Origin: Bacteroidota bacterium
GTDB taxonomy: Bacteria > Bacteroidota > Bacteroidia > Chitinophagales > Chitinophagaceae
Direction of reading: 5' to 3'
NCBI GenBank assembly: GCA_029561305.1
Contig: JAKQJG010000140.1
Coordinates: forward strand, 1 to 64,000
DNA length: 64,000 nucleotides
Below are positions 19,423 to 28,440 of this stretch, in pieces (position 1 is the stretch's first letter; every line of letters begins with the position of its first letter). The notes under the pieces are model-generated. The model was not told the DNA's origin. It saw only the letters and a program-made list of their open reading frames with translations, and did not search any database. The position numbers were made by a program, and so were the translations under genes.

Positions 19423-20122
19423 CCTGCAACTAAGAACGAACACAAAGGAATTACTTGACGATGTGCAGGTACCATTTGCTGCTATTCAGCAAAATATGAA
19501 AGAGCTGAATGTTATTAATACTTTGTTGGGTGGACATGCTATTACGATAAAGGGTGTGCAAAAAATCCTTGGCACCTTCACGCCAGGCAAACAGGTCAGC
19601 ATTTGCGAAATTGGCTGTGGGGGAGGTGATAATTTAACGGCTATTGCAAAATGGTGCACTTCAAATAATATAAGCGCCAGTTTTGTTGGCATTGATATAA
19701 AACCAGCCTGTATCAGTTTTGCAAAACAACAATGCAGTACATTCAATGCTGAATGGATCGTTGCCGACTATATTCAATGTGACTTTAATCAAAACAAACC
19801 GGATATCATTTTCTCTTCCTTATTCTGTCATCATTTTAAAGAAGAAGAACTGGTACTCATGCTGCAATGGATGAAAGAAAATGCAGGCAAAGGTTTTTTT
19901 ATAAACGACCTGCATCGTCACCCGTTGGCATACCATTCCATCAAATTACTTACAAAAGTATTTTCTAAATCATACCTCGTAAAGAATGACGCCCCGCTGT
20001 CTGTTGCACGTGCCTTTACAAAAACAGAATGGATACAGTTACTGGAATGGGCTGGCATTAAAAAATATTCACTCCAATGGAAATGGGCCTTCCGTTATTT
20101 AATTACGTACTGCCATGGATGA
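19415..20122 (+). CDS. Class I SAM-dependent methyltransferase
   Basis: The protein is 235 aa from ATG 19415, which overlaps the PKS stop by 8 bp; an alternative TTG at 19406 adds three residues. SAM motif I is ICEIGCGGGDN (about residues 63-73), followed by FVGIDIKPACISFAK (acidic loop, motif II) and FSSLFCHHF (motif IV). By context it would C- or O-methylate the polyketide, like SrsB. Its end overlaps the next gene by 8 bp. Confidence 0.85.
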   Translation: MVNLQLRTNTKELLDDVQVPFAAIQQNMKELNVINTLLGGHAITIKGVQKILGTFTPGKQVSICEIGCGGGDNLTAIAKWCTSNNISASFVGIDIKPACISFAKQQCSTFNAEWIVADYIQCDFNQNKPDIIFSSLFCHHFKEEELVLMLQWMKENAGKGFFINDLHRHPLAYHSIKLLTKVFSKSYLVKNDAPLSVARAFTKTEWIQLLEWAGIKKYSLQWKWAFRYLITYCHG

Positions 20123-21254
20123 AGAAATATTATATGATGCAGCCATTATTGGTGGCGGACTGGCGGGACTTGCCCTATCAATACAGCTTGCCAAAAAAGG
20201 GTATAAAATTATATTGTTTGAAAAAGAACAATACCCGTTTCACCGGGTTTGCGGCGAATATATCAGGATGGAAAGCTGGCCCTTTCTTGAATCGCTTGGA
20301 TTAGCCCTTTCTTCGTTTGAGCTGCCAGTTATTAATAAACTGGTTGTTACATCCCCCAATGGAAATGAACTTACAACAGACCTGGACCTGGGTGGCTTTG
20401 GCATCAGCCGTTATTTTTTAGATAATGAATTAAAAAAGATCGCTGTTCAAAATAATGTCATCGTAGAAGAAAATTGTAAGGTGGATGATGTGGTGTACAA
20501 AAAGGAATTGTTTTTTATTTATACAAGCAAGGGCGTCTTTAACAGCAAGGTTTGTTGCGGCAGTTTTGGCAAACGCAGCAAGCTGGATATAAAATGGAAA
20601 AGGCCTTTTATTTCTTCCAGGATCAGCAAGCTCAACAATTATATCGGCGTTAAGTACCACATCAAAACAAATTTACCCGCAGATACTATTTCATTGCACA
20701 ATTTTGAACATGGTTATTGCGGTGTTTCAAAAGTGGAAGGGGATAAATATTGTCTCTGTTATCTCACCAATGCTTACAACCTCAGCAGGAACAATAATTC
20801 AATTGCAGCTTTAGAAAAAAATATCCTGTATCAAAACAGGCATTTGAAGGAACTGTTTACCCACAGTGAAAAATTGCTGGATGCGCCTGTCACCATTTCT
20901 CAAATTTCTTTTAGTGCAAAAGAACAGGTGTACAATCATATTTTATTGACGGGTGATGCTGCCGGTATGATAACACCGCTTTGTGGCAATGGCATGAGCA
21001 TGGCTTTGCACAGCAGCAAAATAGCAGCAGGGTATGTGGATGATTTTTTGCAACATAAAATAAGCCGGAAAGAAATGGAAGACCAGTACAGAATCAACTG
21101 GCAAAAAGTATTTGCAGGCAGGGTAAAAGAAGGCATGCGGATACAAAGCTTTTTTGGCAGGAAATGGATCACCAATCTATTCGTACGTACAATGAAGATG
21201 CTGCCGGGTGTTACTAAAAAGATCATTACGCATACACACGGGCAGCCGTTTTGA
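20115..21254 (+). CDS. FAD-dependent oxidoreductase/monooxygenase (geranylgeranyl reductase-like)
   Basis: This 379-aa flavoprotein has the FAD-binding motif IIGGGLAGLALSIQLAKKG near residues 9-27, then YPFHRVCGEY, and the second FAD motif LTGDAAGMITPLCGNGMSM at about residue 277. The group includes aromatic hydroxylases and geranylgeranyl reductases. As last gene of the type III PKS unit it could hydroxylate the resorcinol ring to a quinone precursor (as SrsC does) or reduce a prenyl chain. Either is inference. The start overlaps the methyltransferase by 8 bp. Confidence 0.85.
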   Translation: MDEEILYDAAIIGGGLAGLALSIQLAKKGYKIILFEKEQYPFHRVCGEYIRMESWPFLESLGLALSSFELPVINKLVVTSPNGNELTTDLDLGGFGISRYFLDNELKKIAVQNNVIVEENCKVDDVVYKKELFFIYTSKGVFNSKVCCGSFGKRSKLDIKWKRPFISSRISKLNNYIGVKYHIKTNLPADTISLHNFEHGYCGVSKVEGDKYCLCYLTNAYNLSRNNNSIAALEKNILYQNRHLKELFTHSEKLLDAPVTISQISFSAKEQVYNHILLTGDAAGMITPLCGNGMSMALHSSKIAAGYVDDFLQHKISRKEMEDQYRINWQKVFAGRVKEGMRIQSFFGRKWITNLFVRTMKMLPGVTKKIITHTHGQPF

Positions 21255-21271
21255 ATCCTCAACGCTTCTTT

Positions 21272-23011
21272 TTAGTGCAGCACATTCAGTGATATGCCTG
21301 TTTGCACAATAATGTTTCCAGCAGGTGGCAAAACAGACAATGAATAGCAGGAAGCGGCAGCAGTAACAGTAACAGCATTTGTAATAACTACTATATCATT
21401 TGGCCCTGGCACAATATTACCAACCCATGTAGACGGAGTATTCCATGCCCCGTTGCCTGCGCTGACTATTCTGGTACGTGATGAAAAGAAAGTTCCATTA
21501 ACGTCAAATGGGTTTACAAACATATCGCCCTTACCATCTTCCACCCATTCACCATAATTACGCCTGTCAAACCAACGTAATAGATAATTATTATTGTTGC
21601 TTTTAAGAATTTGTGGCATGTAGGCCGCCTGCCGGATAATCAGTTTCCCGGCACTGTCCCATGTAAGGGTGCCATCAGTTTTTATCTTTTGTAAATGAAG
21701 CTGCAGGCTATCTGCCTTATAGTTGAAAACTATGATCGCTTCGCCATTAAAGGCATATTTTATGTCGAAAGGTGCTGAATACTCCCTGTAACCGGTGTTA
21801 AAAACTGTTGCTATTTTTTTCCCGATTCCGGGCGTGTATTGAACGGAACCTGCATTATTAATTGTTTGAAGTCTTAATTCGGTTGGATCATCATAATAAC
21901 CTGTTCCATCTGACGTGTTATACAATACAGACAATTGTCCGGACGGTGCCGCATCCATGTCAACAGCATAAACATTCCGGCCAGAATAATCAGAACGTGC
22001 TATCCATGTTCCTGCACCTGCCCAAACTGCCTGGCCGGTTGCATTGATCCGCTGCACATAAATATCTTTTACATCAGGATTATTCATTGCCACGGATTCA
22101 TATAAAAAGTAACAGCCTCCGGTGCCATCCGGGTAAATATATTTGTCACCTGGTTTTTCCACGTACAGGCTTTGATAACTGGAAGCAGTTATGATGCCTG
22201 CTCCTGCTGCATTATTCGCCAAAACTCCATTGGCGTTGATATGCTGCATAAAAATATCAAGGTTGTTATAAGAGTTGCCGGAAAATGTTCCATTTCTGCC
22301 ATCTTCAAAAACTACCAGCAGGCCCCCACTTCCATCATCTGTTATGTAGTACATACCTCTTTTTTCTGCGGCGGTGCATACAGCCAGATTACCCGGCGCC
22401 CACAATGTACTACCAGTACTGTTATACTTTTGCGCTGATAACTGGCCATAGCCGTTATCACCATATGCAGCACTTGAAAATACTACTGCAACGCTTTTAT
22501 CATTGTACAAAAGCAGTTTGCCCTCAAAATCAAAATCAGTGTGCTGAACCTTTACAGGCTTGCCAAATTCCGCCCATAATTTATTTCCATTACTGTTAAT
22601 ATGTTGCAGGTATAAGTAAACACTATCGTCTGAATGCGTTTCGGGCGACCATAAGGCATATAAAATATAAGCGCCCCCTGCACCATCTGACACTGCATCA
22701 AAAAGATCAGTGATTCGTGACTGGATTGTTAACCCACTGTCAACCGTTCCAGCCTGCAGATTTCCTTCATGGTCACATCGCTGCATTTTTAACGCATAAT
22801 CAGCGCCACCCTGTTGGTTTTGTACCAGCTGAAAAAAAATATACATACTGCCGCCGGTTGTGTCGGCAATCGTAAAAAAACGGTCAGAATAAGATGTTTG
22901 CTTTACTACCATTTTACCACCAGCTATTGTGTCCGCTCTCCATTGGGCACAAATATCTGGCAGGAAAAAAAAGTAATGTATCAGAAGCAACAGCAGCAGT
23001 TTTAATTTCAC
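21272..23011 (-). CDS. Secreted repeat-containing protein, function unknown
   Basis: This 579-aa protein starts with GTG at 23011 and has a signal peptide (LLLLLLIHYFFFLPDICAQ). The body contains repeated blades with a DGxGGxYxLY pattern (SDGAGGAYILYAL, DDGSGGLLVVFEDGRNG, PDGTGGCYFLYE), suggesting a beta-propeller. The end (GAWNTPSTWVGNIVPGPND) resembles a beta-helix-type cap common in T9SS cargo. The final approximately 75-residue T9SS sorting domain is absent, and the protein stops at SLNVLH. It is convergent with the PKS operon, with only 17 bp between stops. Confidence 0.7.
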   Translation of the reverse strand: MKLKLLLLLLIHYFFFLPDICAQWRADTIAGGKMVVKQTSYSDRFFTIADTTGGSMYIFFQLVQNQQGGADYALKMQRCDHEGNLQAGTVDSGLTIQSRITDLFDAVSDGAGGAYILYALWSPETHSDDSVYLYLQHINSNGNKLWAEFGKPVKVQHTDFDFEGKLLLYNDKSVAVVFSSAAYGDNGYGQLSAQKYNSTGSTLWAPGNLAVCTAAEKRGMYYITDDGSGGLLVVFEDGRNGTFSGNSYNNLDIFMQHINANGVLANNAAGAGIITASSYQSLYVEKPGDKYIYPDGTGGCYFLYESVAMNNPDVKDIYVQRINATGQAVWAGAGTWIARSDYSGRNVYAVDMDAAPSGQLSVLYNTSDGTGYYDDPTELRLQTINNAGSVQYTPGIGKKIATVFNTGYREYSAPFDIKYAFNGEAIIVFNYKADSLQLHLQKIKTDGTLTWDSAGKLIIRQAAYMPQILKSNNNNYLLRWFDRRNYGEWVEDGKGDMFVNPFDVNGTFFSSRTRIVSAGNGAWNTPSTWVGNIVPGPNDIVVITNAVTVTAAASCYSLSVLPPAGNIIVQTGISLNVLH

Positions 23012-23039
23012 TTGAAGGATTTTAACAGTTGTTTGGCTG

Positions 23040-23047
23040 CAAAAGTA
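23040..23047 (-). promoter_or_regulatory. Bacteroidota -7 element for the secreted propeller-like gene
   Basis: The minus strand reads TACTTTTG, 28 bp upstream of the GTG start; a TTG lies 16 bp further upstream. Confidence 0.45.
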
Positions 23048-23165
23048 AAGTCTTCGAACCGTTCAAAAAACTTACTCAACAGAATTGTTGTATTTATCAA
23101 TTCAGACCGTGTGTTTATGCAAATGGTTAGCCATTACAGAAACATGTAAATACATAACAACTCAT

Positions 23166-23173
23166 TACATTTG
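23166..23173 (+). promoter_or_regulatory. Bacteroidota -7 element for the CCG-domain gene
   Basis: TACATTTG is a perfect -7 match, ending 17 bp before the ATG at 23191; no TTG lies at the -33 distance. Confidence 0.5.
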
Positions 23174-23190
23174 CTTAAACAACGAACGAT

Positions 23191-23967
23191 ATGCATGTAC
23201 CAGTAATGGCTGAAATGGCTGCAAGCGGTGAAACACCGGAAGTCTTATTCTGGGTGGGCTGTGCCGGCAGTTTTGATCAGCGGGCACAAAAGATAACCAA
23301 AGCATTTGTTACCATACTTGATAAGGTTGGAATTAAATATGCCATACTGGGCAAAGAAGAATTGTGTACGGGTGATCCTGCCAGGCGTGCAGGTAATGAG
23401 TTTATGTTCCAAATGATGGCTTACCAGAATATCAGCATCCTCAATGGTTATGGAATAAAAAAAATTGTTACTGCCTGTCCGCATTGTTTCAATACATTAA
23501 AAAATGAATACCCGGAACTGGGTGGTAATTATGAAGTGATACATCACGCCACATTTTTACAGCAATTGATAGATGGTGGAAAAATAAAAATGACCGACGG
23601 TCATAGTTTTAAAGGGAAGAAAATTACTTACCACGACAGTTGCTACCTCGGCAGGGCCAATAATATTTATGAGGCACCCAGGAAAGTGCTGGAGGCGCTG
23701 GATGCATCGCTGGTGGAAATGAAACGTTGCCGTTCCAATGGTCTTTGCTGCGGCGCCGGTGGTGCCCAAATGTTTAAGGAAGAAGAAAAAGGTGAGATCA
23801 GGATCAACCTGGAAAGAACCAACGAAGCCCTGGCAACTGGCGCTGCTGTAATTGCTGCGGCCTGCCCCTTTTGCAATACCATGATGACGGATGGTGTAAA
23901 GAACAGTAATAAAGAAGACGAAGTTAAAGTGCTGGATATTGCAGAAATAATTGCCGCTTCTATTTAA
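23191..23967 (+). CDS. CCG-domain (Fe-S)-binding protein, heterodisulfide reductase/LutA-like
   Basis: This 258-aa protein has two cysteine-rich CCG domains. Domain one includes FWVGCAGSFDQRA, CTGDPARR and TACPHCFNT. Domain two includes YHDSCYLGR, SNGLCCGAGGAQMF and AACPFCNTM. These bind a non-cubane or [4Fe-4S] cluster in HdrB, GlpC and LutA-type proteins and serve electron transfer. No ferredoxin domain precedes them, so a separate 4Fe-4S partner would be needed and is not in this window. The next gene starts 25 bp downstream on the same strand. Confidence 0.85.
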   Translation: MHVPVMAEMAASGETPEVLFWVGCAGSFDQRAQKITKAFVTILDKVGIKYAILGKEELCTGDPARRAGNEFMFQMMAYQNISILNGYGIKKIVTACPHCFNTLKNEYPELGGNYEVIHHATFLQQLIDGGKIKMTDGHSFKGKKITYHDSCYLGRANNIYEAPRKVLEALDASLVEMKRCRSNGLCCGAGGAQMFKEEEKGEIRINLERTNEALATGAAVIAAACPFCNTMMTDGVKNSNKEDEVKVLDIAEIIAASI

Positions 23968-23992
23968 TAAAATCTCTTACTATTTTTGCCCT

Positions 23993-24502
23993 ATGACTAT
24001 TGATCTGAAAGAACATATTCCTGACAATTTTGATGACAACTCACGGGTGTGGATATATCAAAGCAGCCGTATGTTTACATTAGGCGAAGCTTTTGAGATA
24101 GAAAAGATGCTGGCTGATTTTGTTGACAGCTGGCAAACGCATGGTACACCTGTAAAGGGCTATGCTAATTTATTTTTCGGGCAGTTCGTTGTAGTGATGG
24201 CGGATGAAACAGGCGCCGGAGTAAGTGGCTGCAGTACCGACAGCAGTGTGAGGGTTATCAAAATGATTGAGCAGCGTTTTAATGTAAAAATGTTTGACAG
24301 GCTTAACCTCGCTTTTTTGGTGAAGGATAAAGTGCAGTTACTGCCGCTCTCTCAGTTACAATACGGCCTGGATAATAATTTTATAACGGCCGATACGATT
24401 TACTTTAACAACACAGTACCTACTAAAAAAGAGTTGCTTAAAAACTGGTTGTTACCCATAAAAAAAAGCTGGCTTGCTAAAAGAATAGCTGCCAGCTCTT
24501 AG
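23993..24502 (+). CDS. Conserved Bacteroidota protein of unknown function
   Basis: The protein is 169 aa from ATG 23993; an upstream in-frame ATG at 23951 overlaps the preceding gene and adds non-conserved residues. It contains WIYQSSRMFTLGEAFEIE, GYANLFFGQFVVVMADE and SGCSTDSSVRVIK. It is sometimes named 'ABC transporter ATPase' in databases, but no Walker motif is visible, so that name should not be trusted. It is probably co-transcribed with the CCG-domain gene. Confidence 0.7.
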   Translation: MTIDLKEHIPDNFDDNSRVWIYQSSRMFTLGEAFEIEKMLADFVDSWQTHGTPVKGYANLFFGQFVVVMADETGAGVSGCSTDSSVRVIKMIEQRFNVKMFDRLNLAFLVKDKVQLLPLSQLQYGLDNNFITADTIYFNNTVPTKKELLKNWLLPIKKSWLAKRIAASS

Positions 24503-24524
24503 TAAAAAAAATAATAAAATAAAA

Positions 24525-24968
24525 TTACTGCAATTGCGCTGCAGCTACTTTCTTGATCTTTTTGATCTTGTCTGCTTTTTTGAAATGTGCGGCACACCAC
24601 ACATTGTCTAATGCAATCAGCCTCATAGATTCCAGTCCATGAGTGGCAATACAGTCCCAGTTACAATCCCTTGAAAGGTCGCTCACAATCTTGCTGGACA
24701 ATTTTGGATAAGCAATCCATAATTTGGCGTCGTCTGCAAGTGCAGGCACCACATCTTTTAGAATGTCCTTTAGCTGATTGTGATTAACAGCAAACACGAG
24801 TGCAAAATCAATTTTCCTGATTTTCAACAGTGGTGTAACGTTCTTGGAAAAAGAGAGTTTTGCAAACTGTTTTTCAATAGTGGAGGGTAACCCCTGTATC
24901 AACAGGTTTTTCTCGTCTTTCAGTTCAACTTTTTCAATTACTGATAACGAGGGCGCTAATACTTCCAT
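24525..24968 (-). CDS. Conserved hypothetical protein
   Basis: This 147-aa soluble protein with a basic Lys/Ala-rich tail carries IDFALVFAVNHNQLKDIL and DAKLWIAYPKLSSKI. The pattern (a small alpha/beta domain followed by a 'LWIAYPK' strand) resembles DUF3052-type proteins, but I cannot confirm the family. It is convergent with the upstream gene pair (22 bp between stops). A -7 box lies at 24996-25003. Confidence 0.7.
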   Translation of the reverse strand: MEVLAPSLSVIEKVELKDEKNLLIQGLPSTIEKQFAKLSFSKNVTPLLKIRKIDFALVFAVNHNQLKDILKDVVPALADDAKLWIAYPKLSSKIVSDLSRDCNWDCIATHGLESMRLIALDNVWCAAHFKKADKIKKIKKVAAAQLQ

Positions 24969-24995
24969 ATGTGAATTGTGAGTTTAAAAAGTTTG

Positions 24996-25003
24996 CAAAA
25001 ATA
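24996..25003 (-). promoter_or_regulatory. Bacteroidota -7 element
   Basis: The minus strand reads TATTTTTG, 27 bp before the ATG at 24968. No TTG is seen at the -33 distance. Confidence 0.45.
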
Positions 25004-25133
25004 ACAATTTTTCCTGCATATAATTCACAATCAGGCAAACAATTTTATCAAAATATCAGTGCTCAGTCCTCAATAGTTCAGTCAACCAGCCTTTTACACA
25101 TATGATAAAAACAACAACGAACTTGTTACATAT

Positions 25134-25157
25134 AAAAAAAACCACCCTTAGGCGGCT
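25134..25157 (-). terminator. Intrinsic terminator after the 116-aa gene
   Basis: On the minus strand GCCGCC-TAAG-GGTGGT forms a 6-bp stem (two G-T pairs) followed by eight T residues, 21 bp after the stop at 25178. Confidence 0.6.
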
Positions 25158-25177
25158 TCGTAAGGAGAATAAAAACT

Positions 25178-25528
25178 TTAATAATTCTCTTCCATATCCA
25201 TTTTCAGCACTTCTGACGCAGGTACCATCCGACCATCCAGGCAGATACAAAATTCACTGTTTTTAGTACGCTCCAACTCAAACTCCTGTTCCATTTGTTG
25301 GACATCTTTGATGAAATTATTGACTGGAAGCACCAGGCTGTTTAAATAAGCCCCGGTTTTATTAAACCTGCCTGCAATACCATCTTTAAAATAATGCAGG
25401 CTTTCGCCAATTTCCCTTTTTGTATCCTGCAAAGTATTCATAACAAAATGCTGCACAGCATCTATATTCCTGTTAAGTTCTGACGAATGTGGTGGCAGGT
25501 AACCGGCAGTGGACTTTTTCATATGCAT
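25178..25528 (-). CDS. Small hypothetical protein
   Basis: This 116-aa hydrophilic, mostly helical protein has no signal peptide and no recognised domain. It has a central helix (AVQHFVMNTLQDTKREIGES) and an acidic end (LKMDMEENY). Both ATGs (25528 and 25522) are possible starts. A good terminator follows, supporting a real transcript. Function unknown. Confidence 0.55.
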   Translation of the reverse strand: MHMKKSTAGYLPPHSSELNRNIDAVQHFVMNTLQDTKREIGESLHYFKDGIAGRFNKTGAYLNSLVLPVNNFIKDVQQMEQEFELERTKNSEFCICLDGRMVPASEVLKMDMEENY

Positions 25529-25842
25529 CGTTTTAGTAGCAACCAGAAAGTTTTATGCCAAAGCCATCCCAATATTTTTAAAACTTCTAATGAAAACAAT
25601 AACTTAATATAAACTGTGGATACAAATTTCTCATTGTGAATAATTCATAAGTGCCCTATTGGATGATATAATCATATAATTACTGCACCGTGGAATTATT
25701 TATACAAATATTTTGCGGATGCCAGTATAAAATTCCACAACACAGGTTAAATGTTTATTTTTATAGAGCATATAGTGGAGGTGGATCCGGTTGCTGAACC
25801 TCCCGCATTTTTTACCGTACCGCCTCAAAATAAATTACTGAT
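25529..25842. other. 314-bp intergenic region between divergent genes
   Basis: AT-rich spacer between the 116-aa gene and the divergent VWA gene. No ORF, tRNA or strong hairpin was seen. An imperfect -7-like ATATTTTG occurs near 25708-25716, too weak to call. It presumably carries both promoters. Confidence 0.5.
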
Positions 25843-27585
25843 GTGAAAAAATTCAGGCTTATAGCAGTGCTGCTTTGCATAACAAATAATGTTTATACGC
25901 AGCATTATATCAGGGGCCAGGTAGCAACCTCCCGTGGTCAAAGACTTCCCGCTGTAAAGATTATTTCAGCCGCCACAAAACTCACATACAAGTCAGATGC
26001 CTATGGCAATTTTGGTTTTTCTTCTTCTAACGCTAATGACACATTGATCTTTTCCTGCGATGGATTTGATTCGCTGAGCCTGTTAGTGAAAGCAGACGAG
26101 TACGCAAGAGTGGTTTTGCGTCCATTGCCTTCGTCGGTAATTTTTACAAAAAATAACCCATCTGTTATTATCCAGGTTGATGAAAACAGCAGTTTGAGAA
26201 CTATAAAGAATGAAACGTACAGGCATACAAGCGAATATAATTTTCAAAAGAGCACTGTTGCTCCAGGCATTGCTTTTTCAGCTAATATCAACAGGGCTTC
26301 TTACAGTAATATCAGAAGGCTGATCAATGAAATGGATGGTCTGCTGCCACCCCACGCAGTACGGATAGAGGAAATGCTGAATTACTTTAATTTTAATTAC
26401 AATACTCCCGGGGGTGACAGCGTTTTTAGTTGCTCTTCTTATTTAACCAGTTGTCCCTGGAACAAAACAAATGAACTGCTTTTTTTAAACATTAGCGCAA
26501 GAAAAATCAACATGAAAAACCTGCCTCCCGGCAACCTGGTATTTCTGCTGGATGTATCCGGCTCGATGGACATGCCGAATAAACTGCCGCTGATTAAATC
26601 CGGTTTTATCAAAATGATAAAAAATCTACGGCCAGAGGATACCGTGTCGGTGATCACTTTTGGAGAAACCGTACAAGTTTTGCTTGAGGGAATACCGGGA
26701 ACAAATAAAGAAGCTATTGCAAGAGCAATCGAAAAAATTACCGCTGATGGTCATACTCCCGGTGAAGCAGGAATCAGGCTGGCCTTTAAAATAGCCCGGG
26801 CACGTTTTATAAGAGGGGGCAACAACAGGATTATCCTTGCTGCAGACGGTGATTTTAATGTGGGTATGAGCACAGAAAAAGACCTGATGAATCTTATTCA
26901 ACAAGAAAAGCAAAGCGGAATCTATCTTTCCTGCCTCGGTGTAGGTTCTGGCAATTATAAAGATTCAAAGCTTTACGGTATGGCGCAGAAAAGTAATGGC
27001 AATTTTGCCTATATTGATAATGAGCAGGAAGCAGAAAGGGTGCTGGTAACAGATATTACCAAAACACTGTTTACCGTAGCGGAAGATGTTTTTATCTCGG
27101 TAAATTTTAATCCCGGCAAAGTCTTTCAATACCGGCTGCTTGGATATGAAAATGACAATACCGTTTTTACCGACAGTTTACAGAAATTGAAAGGAGGAGA
27201 AATTGGTTCCGGGCATTCATTAATGGCTGTTTTTGAACTGTCCCCTGCAGACACCCCCAACATTCATTCCAACTGGCTGGCCAACATGAATGTCCATTAT
27301 AAATTGCCCTTAACAAGTTCAGACTACAGCATTTCGTACACCTGCCCCGGTGATTTGCTACCATTAAAACAAACCGACAGCAGCATCAGGAAAGCAGCCT
27401 GCGTAGTGATGTTTGGTATGAAATTAAAAGACAATGACTATTCAAAAACCATCAGCTGGCGGGCGCTCCAGAAATTAGCTGCGGGTTGTTTTAATAAAGA
27501 AAGGTACCTGGATAAAGAATTTTTAATACTTATAAGCAAAGCAAAAAAGATGTACACACACCGTAAGAAATATGGTGGAGACTAA
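25843..27585 (+). CDS. VWA-domain protein with N-terminal carboxypeptidase-regulatory-like domain
   Basis: This 580-aa exported protein starts at GTG 25843 with a signal peptide (RLIAVLLCITNNVYTQ). Residues about 20-95 form a CarboxypepD_reg-like domain (GNFGFSSSNANDTLIFSCDG). A YfbK-type N-terminal block (NRASYSNIRRLINE, VRIEEMLNYFNF) follows, then the VWA domain with MIDAS motif LDVSGSM (about 236-242), Thr in VITFGE and Asp in AADGDF. The C-terminal part fits DUF3520. Family members bind proteins through a metal site in the periplasm or outer membrane. The partner is unknown. Confidence 0.85.
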   Translation: MKKFRLIAVLLCITNNVYTQHYIRGQVATSRGQRLPAVKIISAATKLTYKSDAYGNFGFSSSNANDTLIFSCDGFDSLSLLVKADEYARVVLRPLPSSVIFTKNNPSVIIQVDENSSLRTIKNETYRHTSEYNFQKSTVAPGIAFSANINRASYSNIRRLINEMDGLLPPHAVRIEEMLNYFNFNYNTPGGDSVFSCSSYLTSCPWNKTNELLFLNISARKINMKNLPPGNLVFLLDVSGSMDMPNKLPLIKSGFIKMIKNLRPEDTVSVITFGETVQVLLEGIPGTNKEAIARAIEKITADGHTPGEAGIRLAFKIARARFIRGGNNRIILAADGDFNVGMSTEKDLMNLIQQEKQSGIYLSCLGVGSGNYKDSKLYGMAQKSNGNFAYIDNEQEAERVLVTDITKTLFTVAEDVFISVNFNPGKVFQYRLLGYENDNTVFTDSLQKLKGGEIGSGHSLMAVFELSPADTPNIHSNWLANMNVHYKLPLTSSDYSISYTCPGDLLPLKQTDSSIRKAACVVMFGMKLKDNDYSKTISWRALQKLAAGCFNKERYLDKEFLILISKAKKMYTHRKKYGGD

Positions 27586-27608
27586 TAAAATCAATTTCTT
27601 TGCAGAAT

Positions 27609-28439
27609 ATGTCCTTATTCATCGCTTCATTAAATTCCGGCAGCAATGGCAACTGTTATTATATCGGTAATGACAAAGATGCTGTATTGGTAGATGTTGG
27701 TATCAGCTGCAGGGAAACAGAAAAACGAATGAAGCAACTCGGGCTTGATATCCGTACTGTAAAAGCAATATTTGTATCACATGAACATGGCGATCACATA
27801 CGGGGTGTTTCCACCTTCGCCAATAAATACCAGTTGCCCGTTTATATCACCAGCCTAACGGCGAAGCATGGCCCAATACTTATTAAACATCTTTCCAAAA
27901 ACTTTTCTGCAGGGGAATGTATAATGATTGGTGGTTTGGCAATTACGGCATTTACCAAATGTCATGACGCCTCCGATCCTCATAGTTTTATCGTAAGCTG
28001 TAATGGTATTACGGCTGGTATTTTTACCGACATTGGGGTTGTTTGTGACAACCTCATCCGGCACTTCAAACAATGCCATGCAGTTTTCTTAGAATCGAAC
28101 TATGACGAGGAGATGCTCGAAAACGGCCGCTATCCCATTCATTTGAAAAAGCGCATCCGTGGGGGGCAGGGGCATTTAAGTAACCGCCAGGCGCTTGAGC
28201 TGTTTATTAAACACAGGCCTCCGTTTATGAGTCATGTACTCCTCTCTCACTTGTCAAAGGAAAATAATGAACCACAATTAGCGGCCAATCTTTTTATACA
28301 GCAAGCCGGGGATGTAAAAGTGGTGGTAGCCTCCCGTTATACCGCAACGGAAGTTTTCCGTATTTCCGGCAATCAAATTAACCAGCCCGTAAAATCAAAC
28401 GTAAAACCGCAGCAACTAGGTTTGTTCGCTGAAATGTAG
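27609..28439 (+). CDS. Metallo-beta-lactamase-fold hydrolase, WalJ/YycJ-like
   Basis: The protein is 276 aa from ATG 27609; the frame also permits a TTG three codons upstream. It has the beginning typical of YycJ (FIASLNSGSNGNCYYIG) and the metal-binding motif SHEHGDH (HxHxDH), with GLFTDIGV-like and SHLSKENN blocks further on. YycJ/WalJ proteins are predicted 5'-3' exonucleases linked to DNA repair or cell-wall stress. It starts 23 bp after the VWA stop and may be co-transcribed. Confidence 0.85.
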   Translation: MSLFIASLNSGSNGNCYYIGNDKDAVLVDVGISCRETEKRMKQLGLDIRTVKAIFVSHEHGDHIRGVSTFANKYQLPVYITSLTAKHGPILIKHLSKNFSAGECIMIGGLAITAFTKCHDASDPHSFIVSCNGITAGIFTDIGVVCDNLIRHFKQCHAVFLESNYDEEMLENGRYPIHLKKRIRGGQGHLSNRQALELFIKHRPPFMSHVLLSHLSKENNEPQLAANLFIQQAGDVKVVVASRYTATEVFRISGNQINQPVKSNVKPQQLGLFAEM

Positions 28440-28440
28440 A

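Noticed and set aside
23993..24502. Database-style label 'ABC transporter ATPase' for the 169-aa protein
   Set aside because: No Walker A, signature or Walker B motif can be found in the sequence.
25056..25250. 64-aa minus-strand frame
   Set aside because: It overlaps the terminator and the end of the 116-aa gene; composition is that of an out-of-frame shadow.
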